Source: Pelomonas aquatica
GTDB taxonomy: Bacteria; Pseudomonadota; Gammaproteobacteria; Burkholderiales; Burkholderiaceae_C
Reading direction: 5' to 3'
Assembly (NCBI RefSeq): GCF_026712205.1
Contig: NZ_JAPPUW010000017.1
Coordinates: forward strand, 35,477-99,476
DNA length: 64,000 nucleotides
Under the pieces are notes generated by a model, which was not told the origin of the DNA, searched no databases, and was given only the letters and a program-made list of their open reading frames with translations. Below, piece after piece: positions 58,264 through 64,000 of the stretch. The first letter of the stretch is position 1. The number at the start of each line of letters is the position of its first letter. The position numbers and the translations under genes were made by a program.

Positions 58264-59961
58264 ATGGACACAGCCCTGAGCGCCCCCGCAGCAGCAGCCC
58301 CGGTGATGGTCGCCCCCGTCGAGGCGCCCAACCTCGTCCAGCGCATCAACGGCCTGCCGCTGCGCAGCAAGCTGGCCATGGGCGCAGGCCTGCTGGCCCT
58401 GGCCGGCGCGGTGCTGGCCATCACGCTGTGGTCCAGCCAGGGCGACTACCGCCCGCTGTTCACCGGCCTGGCCGACAAGGACGGCGGTGCCGTCATCGGC
58501 CAGCTCGCCGCGATGAACGTGCCCTACAAGCACGAGGCCGGCGGCACCATCCTCGTGCCGGCCGGCCAGGTCTACGAGCTGCGCATGAAGCTCGCGGCGC
58601 AAGGCCTGCCCAAATCAAGTGGAGGCGGCAGCGGCGGGACGGTCGGCTTCGAGCTGATGGACAAGTCCAGCATCGGCCAGACCCAGTTCAACGAGAGGCT
58701 GAACTTCCAGCGCGCCCTCGAGGGCGAGCTGACGCGCACCATCACGGCCATGTCCGACGTGGCCGACGCGCGCGTGCACCTGGCCATCCCGCAGCAGAAC
58801 GGCTTCTTCCGCGAGCAGCAGAAGCCCAGCGCCAGCGTGATGCTGACGCTGCGCGGCGGCCGCACGCTGGATCGCGCCCAGATCGCCGGCATCGTCCACC
58901 TCGTGTCCAGCAGCGTGCCCGAGCTGTCGCCCAAGGCCGTCAGCGTGCTCGACCAGACCGGCGCCCTGCTCTCCCAGGCCGGCGCCGACGGCGCCACCGG
59001 CCTGGACAGCCAGCAGCTGCAGTACAAGCAGCAGGTCGAGGCCGGCTACAACAAGCGCATCCTCGAACTGCTGGAGCCCGTCGTCGGCCGCGACAACCTG
59101 CGCGCCACGGTGACGGCCGACGTCGACTTCTCGCAGACCGAGGCCACCGCCGAGGAATACCGCCCCAACCAGGGCGCCAACACCCAGGCCTCGGTGCGCT
59201 CCAGCCAGAGCAGCGAGCAGACCAATGCCAACGCCGCCCAGCCCACCGGCGTGCCGGGCGCAGCCACCAACCAGCCGCCGGTGCCGGCCACGGCCCCCGT
59301 CAACGGCGCCAGCGCGCCGCTGCAGGCCGCCCAGGGCAGCGCCGGCACGAACGGCAACCGCCGCGAGCAGGTCACCAACTACGAGCTCGACAAGACGGTG
59401 CGCGTCACGCGCGGCGCGGTCGGCAACGTCAAGCGGCTCAGCGCGGCCATCGTCGTCAACCAGCGCACGGTGACCGACGCGAAGGGCAAGACGACGACCC
59501 AGCCCGTGCCGGACGAGGAGATCACCCGCCTGACCGAGCTCGTCAAGGAGGCCATGGGCTTCAGCAGCGAACGCGGCGATTCGGTCAAGGTCGTCAGCGC
59601 GCCCTTCGTCGTCGACAAGACCGAGCCCGCCGACCTGCCGCTGTGGAAGCAGCCCTGGCTGACCGACCTGCTGCGCAGCGCCCTCGTGCCCGCGGCCTGC
59701 GTGCTGATCGCGCTGATCGCGGTGTTCGGCATGATCCGCCCGGCCATCAAGGCCGCCGCCCCGCCGCCCCCGCCCGAGAAGCCCGAGACCGTGGACGAGA
59801 TCGTGGACGACGCCGAACTGCTGCCCGGCCCCGACGGCATGCCCAAGCTCGAAGCCCCGGTGCGCAGCGAAAAGCTGGACCGCGCCCGCGCGCTGGCACG
59901 CGACAATCCGGTCGCCGTCGCCAACATCGTGCGCGACTGGATGGCCGGAGAGACGATCTGA
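58264..59961 (+). CDS. fliF: flagellar MS-ring protein FliF
   Basis: 565 residues. Membrane helices at ~36-58 (SKLAMGAGLLALAGAVLAITLW) and ~470-492 (ALVPAACVLIALIAVFGMI) enclose the periplasmic ring-building domains (FTGLADKDGGAVIGQL..., then the long AAQGLPKSSGGG... region). The C-terminal LDRARALARDNPVAVANIVRDWM binds FliG. It is the base on which rod, export gate and rotor assemble. It begins the fliFGHIJK row; the gap to fliG is 14 bp. Confidence 0.95.
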   Translation: MDTALSAPAAAAPVMVAPVEAPNLVQRINGLPLRSKLAMGAGLLALAGAVLAITLWSSQGDYRPLFTGLADKDGGAVIGQLAAMNVPYKHEAGGTILVPAGQVYELRMKLAAQGLPKSSGGGSGGTVGFELMDKSSIGQTQFNERLNFQRALEGELTRTITAMSDVADARVHLAIPQQNGFFREQQKPSASVMLTLRGGRTLDRAQIAGIVHLVSSSVPELSPKAVSVLDQTGALLSQAGADGATGLDSQQLQYKQQVEAGYNKRILELLEPVVGRDNLRATVTADVDFSQTEATAEEYRPNQGANTQASVRSSQSSEQTNANAAQPTGVPGAATNQPPVPATAPVNGASAPLQAAQGSAGTNGNRREQVTNYELDKTVRVTRGAVGNVKRLSAAIVVNQRTVTDAKGKTTTQPVPDEEITRLTELVKEAMGFSSERGDSVKVVSAPFVVDKTEPADLPLWKQPWLTDLLRSALVPAACVLIALIAVFGMIRPAIKAAAPPPPPEKPETVDEIVDDAELLPGPDGMPKLEAPVRSEKLDRARALARDNPVAVANIVRDWMAGETI

Positions 59962-59975
59962 TTCAGAGCTGAACC

Positions 59976-60971
59976 ATGGACGACAAGGGCATAGAGAACG
60001 CCGCAATCCTGTTGATGTCGCTGGGCGAGGAAGAGGCCAGCGAGGTCTTCAAGCATCTGTCGCCCAAGGAAGTGCAGGCGCTGGGCGAGACCATCGCCAA
60101 GCTCAAGGTCATCAAGCGCGCCCAGGTCGAGACCGTGCTCGACAAGTTCGACGCCGTCGCCGAGACCCAGAGCACCCTGGTCACCGACACCGACGAATAC
60201 GTGCGCGCCGTGCTGCGCAAGGCCCTCGGCGAGGACAAGGCCAACCTGCTGCTCGACCGCATCCTGCAGGGCAGCGACGTCTCCTCCATCGAGAGCCTGA
60301 AGTGGATGGACGCCGCCAGCGTGGCCGAGCTGCTGCGCAACGAGCACCCGCAGATCATCGCGGCCATCCTGGCCCACCTGGACTTCGACCAGACCGCCTC
60401 GGTGCTCAAGCTCTTCACCGAGCGCGGCCGCAACGAGGTGCTGATCCGCATCGCGACGCTGGACGGCATCCAGCCGACCGCGCTGAAGGACCTCAACGAG
60501 GTCATGAGCCAGATCCTGGCCGGCGGCGAGCGCATGAAGAAGAGCTCGCTGGGCGGCGCCAAGACGGCGGCCGAGATCATCAACATGATGGGCTCCAGCG
60601 TCGAGGCCTCGGTGCTGGACTATGTGCGCGAGGCGGACGCCGACCTGGCCCAGAAGATCATGGACAACATGTTCACGTTCGACGACGTGAACAAGATCGA
60701 CGACAAGGGCATCCAGGCCGTGCTGAAGGAAGTGCAGACCGAGAGCCTCGTCGTCGCGCTCAAGGGCGCCGGCCCCGAGCTGCGCGAGAAGATCTTCCGC
60801 AACATGTCCACCCGCGCCGCCGAGACGCTGCGCGAGGACCTCGAGACCCGCGGCCCGGTGCGCCTGTCCGAGGTCGAGGCCGAGCAGAAGGAAATGCTCA
60901 AGATCGTGCGCCGCCTCGTCGACGAAGGCCAGATCGTGCTCGCCGGCGGCGGTGACGACCAGTTTGTGTGA
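59976..60971 (+). CDS. fliG: flagellar motor switch protein FliG
   Basis: 331 residues. N-terminal FliF-binding domain (NAAILLMSLGEEEASEVFKHLSPKEVQALGETIAKL), the middle domain with the EHPQ motif (LLRNEHPQIIAAILAHLDFDQTASVL), and the C-terminal torque helix with charged residues (VALKGAGPELREKIFRNMSTRAAETLREDLETRGPVRLSEVE). FliG contacts MotA to generate torque. A repeat element follows before fliH. Confidence 0.96.
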   Translation: MDDKGIENAAILLMSLGEEEASEVFKHLSPKEVQALGETIAKLKVIKRAQVETVLDKFDAVAETQSTLVTDTDEYVRAVLRKALGEDKANLLLDRILQGSDVSSIESLKWMDAASVAELLRNEHPQIIAAILAHLDFDQTASVLKLFTERGRNEVLIRIATLDGIQPTALKDLNEVMSQILAGGERMKKSSLGGAKTAAEIINMMGSSVEASVLDYVREADADLAQKIMDNMFTFDDVNKIDDKGIQAVLKEVQTESLVVALKGAGPELREKIFRNMSTRAAETLREDLETRGPVRLSEVEAEQKEMLKIVRRLVDEGQIVLAGGGDDQFV

Positions 60972-60985
60972 ACCGCGAATGACTG

Positions 60986-61078
60986 AAATGCAACCACAGA
61001 GGCACAGAGACACAGAGGAATTCAAAGCCAAGACGCTTGGCTGTTTCTCTGTGTCTCTGTGCCTCTGTGGTTGCATTT
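60986..61078. repeat. inverted-repeat element (CCACAGAGGCACAGAG family), copy 2, between fliG and fliH
   Basis: Long near-perfect inverted repeat: left arm 60986-61020 (AAATGCAACCACAGAGGCAC...) and right arm 61044-61078 are complementary except for a few bases. The centre has its own stem AGCCAAG-ACG-CTTGGCT. It fills almost all of the fliG-fliH gap; the right end is 10 bp before the fliH ATG, so a folded RNA would sit next to the start. Same family as the motA-motB element at 47324-47398. Confidence 0.85.
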
Positions 61079-61088
61079 GAAATTCGAC

Positions 61089-61880
61089 ATGGCCACCAGT
61101 CGTCAACCGCCGCGGCAGGTGCCGCCGCCCGACCGCCGCGAGGGCGAGCGCCGCGGCAGCTATGCGCGCTTCATCCCCGGCGAGGAAGTCCAGGGCGCCA
61201 AGGCCTGGAACCTCGACAACCTGGGCGACACCGCGCCGTCGCCGTTCGCGCCGATGCGCCCGGGCATGCCCGCGACGCCCGCGCCCGCCGCCACGGCACC
61301 GGCGGAGCCGCCCGCGCCGGCCCCGCAACCCGATCTGCACGAGCAGCTGCACGCCGCGCGCCAGGCCGGCTACCAGGACGGCTACCGCGACGGCATGGCC
61401 GCGCTGGATGCGTTCAAGCACAGCTTCGCGCAGCAGATCAGCGCCCAGCTCGGCATGCTGGTGAAGACCTTCGATGCCGAGCTGCAGGCGCTGGAGGGCG
61501 AGATGGCCCAGTCCGTCGCGCGCATCGCCGTCGAGCTGGCCCGCCAGGTCGTGCGCAGCGAGATCGAGCAGCGCCCCGAGCTGATCGCGCGCGTCGCCCA
61601 TGACGCGGTCGAGGCCCTGCAGCTGTCGGCCCGCCATGTGCGCGTGCGCGTGCACCCCGACGACTACCCCCTCGTGCAGGCGGGCGCCGGCAACGAGATG
61701 CAGGCCCGCGAGGCCCAGCTCGTGCCCGACCCGGACGTACCGCGCGGCGGCGTGAAGGTCGATGCCGACATCGCCAGCGTCGACGCGACGCTGGCCGCGC
61801 GCTGGCAGCAGGCCGTGTCGGCGATCGGCCAGAAGTCCATCTGGGAAGACCGCCGCGAAGGTGACGGTGATGACGACTGA
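61089..61880 (+). CDS. fliH: flagellar ATPase regulator FliH
   Basis: 263 residues from the ATG at 61089. Pro/Ala-rich N-terminal segment (~50-85), a Gly-spaced helix ([31 protein letters not shown]) characteristic of FliH, and a C-terminal FliI-binding domain ([32 protein letters not shown]). It controls FliI and links it to FliN and FlhA. No good Shine-Dalgarno is seen before the ATG because the repeat arm runs to 61078; translation may depend on the structure there. Its end overlaps fliI by 11 bp. Confidence 0.93.
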   Translation: MATSRQPPRQVPPPDRREGERRGSYARFIPGEEVQGAKAWNLDNLGDTAPSPFAPMRPGMPATPAPAATAPAEPPAPAPQPDLHEQLHAARQAGYQDGYRDGMAALDAFKHSFAQQISAQLGMLVKTFDAELQALEGEMAQSVARIAVELARQVVRSEIEQRPELIARVAHDAVEALQLSARHVRVRVHPDDYPLVQAGAGNEMQAREAQLVPDPDVPRGGVKVDADIASVDATLAARWQQAVSAIGQKSIWEDRREGDGDDD

Positions 61881-63297
61881 ACTCACCGAGCGCTGGCAGC
61901 GCTATCTGGCCGACCTGGAGACGCTGGCCGGCAATGCCGCGCCGCTGGAATCCCAGGGCAAGCTGGTGCGCGTGGCCGGCCTGGTGCTGGAGGCCACCGG
62001 CATCCGCGTGCCGCTGGGCTCGGTCTGCCGCATCCAGATGCCCAGCAGCGGCAATGCGCCGCGCCGCGGCCTGGCGCCGGTGAACGCCGAGGTCGTCGGC
62101 TTCTCGGGCGACCGCGCCTATCTGATGCCCACCGACGAGGTGCAGGGCCTGTCCAGTGGCGCCACCGTCGTGCCGCGCCACCTGCCGCCGCTGGCGCCGC
62201 AGCTGGGCCAGCCCCTGCACCCCTGGCGCCGCGGCGAGGACCGCGGCCTGCACCTGCCGATGGGCGACGGCCTGCTCGGCCGCGTCGTCGACCCGCACGG
62301 CCATCCGCTGGACCGCGGCGGCGAACTCGGCAACATCCACAACGAGCCCATGGTGCGCCGCCCCATCAACGCGATGGACCGCGACCCCGTGCGCACGCCG
62401 CTGGACACCGGCGTGCGCGCGATCAACGCGCTGCTGACCGTTGGCCGCGGCCAGCGCCTGGGCCTGTTCGCCGGCACGGGCGTCGGCAAGTCGGTGCTGC
62501 TGGGCATGATGGCGCGCTTCACCCAGGCCGACGTCATCGTCGTCGGCCTCATCGGCGAGCGCGGCCGCGAGGTCAAGGAATTCATCGAGGACATCCTCGG
62601 CGACGAGGGCCGCCAGCGCAGCGTCGTCGTCGCCGCGCCGGCCGACGCGCCACCGCTGATGCGCATGCAGGGCGCCCACTACGCGACGGCCATCGCCGAA
62701 TACTTCCGCGACCAGGGGCGGCACGTGCTGCTGCTGATGGACTCGCTGACCCGCTACGCGATGGCCCAGCGCGAGATCGCCCTCGCGATCGGCGAGCCGC
62801 CGGCCACCAAGGGCTATCCGCCGAGCTGCTTCGCCAAGCTGCCCCAGCTCGTCGAGCGCAGCGGCAACGGCCTGCCCGGCGAGGGCTCGATCACGGCCTT
62901 CTACACCGTGCTGACCGAGGGCGACGACCCGCAGGACCCGATCGCCGACGCGGCGCGCGGCATCCTGGACGGCCATATCGTGCTCAGCCGCGAGCTGGCC
63001 GAGGCCGGCCACTACCCGGCCATCGACATCGAGCGCTCCGTGTCGCGGGTGATGGCCAGTGTTGCACCCCAAAACCAGGTCGATTCCGCGCGTCGATTCC
63101 GCCAGCTTCTGGCGAAATACAACAAGGCCCGCGACCTGATCCAGCTCGGCGCCTACGCCCCGGGCGCGGACCCCGAGCTGGATCTGGCCGTGCGCCTGCA
63201 TGCCGACATGACGCGGCTGCTGCAGCAGGACATGCACAGCCCGGCACTTCTTCACGCCAGCGTCAGCCAATTGCAGGCCGTGGTCCAGGGCGCCTAA
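61870..63297 (+). CDS. fliI: flagellum-specific ATPase FliI
   Basis: 475 residues from the ATG at 61870, overlapping fliH by 11 bp. Walker A GTGVGKS at 202-208 ([18 protein letters not shown]), [18 protein letters not shown], Walker [20 protein letters not shown] and [17 protein letters not shown] match the flagellar/type III ATPase family. It is an F1-beta-like hexamer that strips chaperones and feeds substrates to the gate. Confidence 0.96.
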   Translation: MTTELTERWQRYLADLETLAGNAAPLESQGKLVRVAGLVLEATGIRVPLGSVCRIQMPSSGNAPRRGLAPVNAEVVGFSGDRAYLMPTDEVQGLSSGATVVPRHLPPLAPQLGQPLHPWRRGEDRGLHLPMGDGLLGRVVDPHGHPLDRGGELGNIHNEPMVRRPINAMDRDPVRTPLDTGVRAINALLTVGRGQRLGLFAGTGVGKSVLLGMMARFTQADVIVVGLIGERGREVKEFIEDILGDEGRQRSVVVAAPADAPPLMRMQGAHYATAIAEYFRDQGRHVLLLMDSLTRYAMAQREIALAIGEPPATKGYPPSCFAKLPQLVERSGNGLPGEGSITAFYTVLTEGDDPQDPIADAARGILDGHIVLSRELAEAGHYPAIDIERSVSRVMASVAPQNQVDSARRFRQLLAKYNKARDLIQLGAYAPGADPELDLAVRLHADMTRLLQQDMHSPALLHASVSQLQAVVQGA

Positions 63298-63368
63298 ACC
63301 CCCGGGTCGGGCGCGCCGATAACGACTGAGCGCCGGGTCGCCGGCCCGTGCGCACGCTGGAGTTTTGA

Positions 63369-63821
63369 ATGAGTGCATCCACGCTGAGCCTGCTGCTCGA
63401 ACGCGCCGAAGCCGAGCGCGACGCCGCCGCCCAGGCCCTGCATGCGGCCAACGCGCAGGCCCAGGCCGCGCGCGCCCAGCATGGCGAGCTGTCCGGCTAC
63501 CGCCAGGAATACCAGCAGCGCTGGACGGAGCAGTTCGCGCGCGCGACGGCGATGGACATCGTCGCCTGCTACCAGAGCTTCGGCCAGCGCCTGAACCAGG
63601 CCGTGGACACGCAGGGCCACGTCGCCCAGCACGCCGACCAGCGCGAGGAGCGCGCCCGCGACGCGCTGCGCCAGGCCGAGATGCGCGTGGCCGCGCTGCG
63701 CCAGCTCATCAAGCGCCGCGAGGCCGAGGCCAAGGCCGCCGCCGACCGCCGCGAGCAGCGCATCGCCGACGAATTCGCGGCCCGCGCCCATCTGCACCGC
63801 AGCCTCCACGCCCACGCCTGA
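63369..63821 (+). CDS. fliJ: flagellar export protein FliJ
   Basis: 150 residues, nearly all coiled coil (LSLLLERAEAERDAAAQALHAANAQAQAARAQHGELSGYRQEY ... RDALRQAEMRVAALRQLIKRREAEAKAAADRREQRIADEFAARA). FliJ is the stalk that inserts into the FliI ring and contacts FlhA. Length and position between fliI and fliK fit. Gap to fliI 71 bp. Confidence 0.92.
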   Translation: MSASTLSLLLERAEAERDAAAQALHAANAQAQAARAQHGELSGYRQEYQQRWTEQFARATAMDIVACYQSFGQRLNQAVDTQGHVAQHADQREERARDALRQAEMRVAALRQLIKRREAEAKAAADRREQRIADEFAARAHLHRSLHAHA

Positions 63822-63824
63822 GCC

Positions 63825-64000
63825 ATGCTGAGCCCGCAAGCCGCCGCCAACGCGAACAAGCCCGCCCTGCCCGCCCTGCCCCCGCCCGCCGCGCCGCGCG
63901 CCGGCGCCGGCCCGAGCTTCGCGCAGATGCTGACCGTGCAGGCGCCGCCGCCCGCCGCGCCCCAGCCGGCCACGGCCCCCAAGCCGTCTGCCGCCGCGGC
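63825..64000 (+). CDS. fliK: hook-length control protein FliK, 5' end (cut by window edge)
   Basis: 58 residues visible from the ATG at 63825, 3 bp after fliJ. The sequence is Pro/Ala-rich (PALPALPPPAAPRAGAGPSFAQMLTVQAPPP), as in the disordered N-terminal half of FliK, with the short FAQML segment common there. FliK measures hook length and triggers the FlhB switch. Assignment rests mainly on the fliFGHIJK order, as the conserved C-terminal domain is outside the window. Confidence 0.75.
   Translation, partial: MLSPQAAANANKPALPALPPPAAPRAGAGPSFAQMLTVQAPPPAAPQPATAPKPSAAA

Noticed and set aside
61762..61870. Longer FliI start within fliH
   Set aside because: The extension has no similarity to FliI; the ATG at 61870 gives the normal N-terminus and the usual short overlap with fliH.
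1..64000. tRNA, rRNA, CRISPR arrays, transposase or phage genes
   Set aside because: None seen on reading both strands; the only repeats are short palindromic elements and small tandem repeats.

Overview
This is 64 kb of very GC-rich DNA, almost entirely coding, that carries most of the flagellar gene set of a betaproteobacterium. Family content (FlhDC master regulator together with CheZ, the DUF3460 and DUF1841 proteins, KefF/KefC-type pair, twin flagellins) and the GC level suggest a member of Burkholderiales near the Rubrivivax/Leptothrix/Roseateles group. The genus is an inference, not something read from a marker gene.

Layout. 1-7.1 kb: housekeeping genes (3' end of metG, a SulP transporter, DUF3460, scpA, a MaoC dehydratase, a quinone reductase with its K+/H+ antiporter, DUF1841). 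7.3-23.8 kb: flgNM and flgA on the minus strand, then flgBCDEFGH and flgIJKL on the plus strand. The flg run is interrupted between flgH and flgI by a solute-binding-like gene and three minus-strand genes (M20 amidohydrolase, GINT1_N-like protein, glycosyltransferase). 23.9-35.6 kb: a signalling block with a degenerate EAL-HDOD protein, a HisKA_2 kinase with an ANTAR response regulator, a membrane histidine kinase, an Hpt protein, a REC-PAS-GGDEF-EAL protein, a GGDEF protein and a soluble chemoreceptor. 35.7-50.0 kb, minus strand: flhB, cheZ, cheY, motB, motA, a methyltransferase, flhC and flhD, and further left flhA, flhF, flhG and fliA. flhB and flhA are separated by a plus-strand cassette (alpha/beta hydrolase-LuxR, PaaI thioesterase, quinone oxidoreductase). 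50.5-57.8 kb: two near-identical flagellins, fliD, fliS, fliT, an unrecognised 91-residue gene, ycgR and a pseudopilin gene. 57.8-64 kb: fliE (minus), then fliFGHIJ and the start of fliK.

Regulation can be read from the DNA. Five sites fit the FliA (sigma-28) pattern TAAAGTTT-N11-GCCGATAA: before flgM, motA, the first flagellin, fliD and the small gene at 56182. A recurring dyad with the half-site TTGAGCSGGAWWAGCG resembles the enterobacterial FlhD4C2 box. It lies before flgM, flgA/flgB, flhA, flhB, flhD and the second flagellin, and more weakly before flgI and fliE/fliF. Together these outline a three-tier hierarchy: FlhDC, then hook-basal body and export genes plus FliA/FlgM, then filament and motor genes.

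The points most worth a second look are: the unknown small protein under the best sigma-28 promoter of the window; the candidate FlhDC box in front of flhD itself; different promoter types for the two flagellins; an FlhG without a recognisable P-loop; the alpha/beta hydrolase-LuxR regulator with a threonine at the nucleophile position between flhA and flhB; a perfect inverted repeat that pairs the Shine-Dalgarno of the SulP gene; and several inverted-repeat elements placed inside flagellar operons. No tRNA, rRNA, CRISPR array, transposase gene or phage gene was seen.
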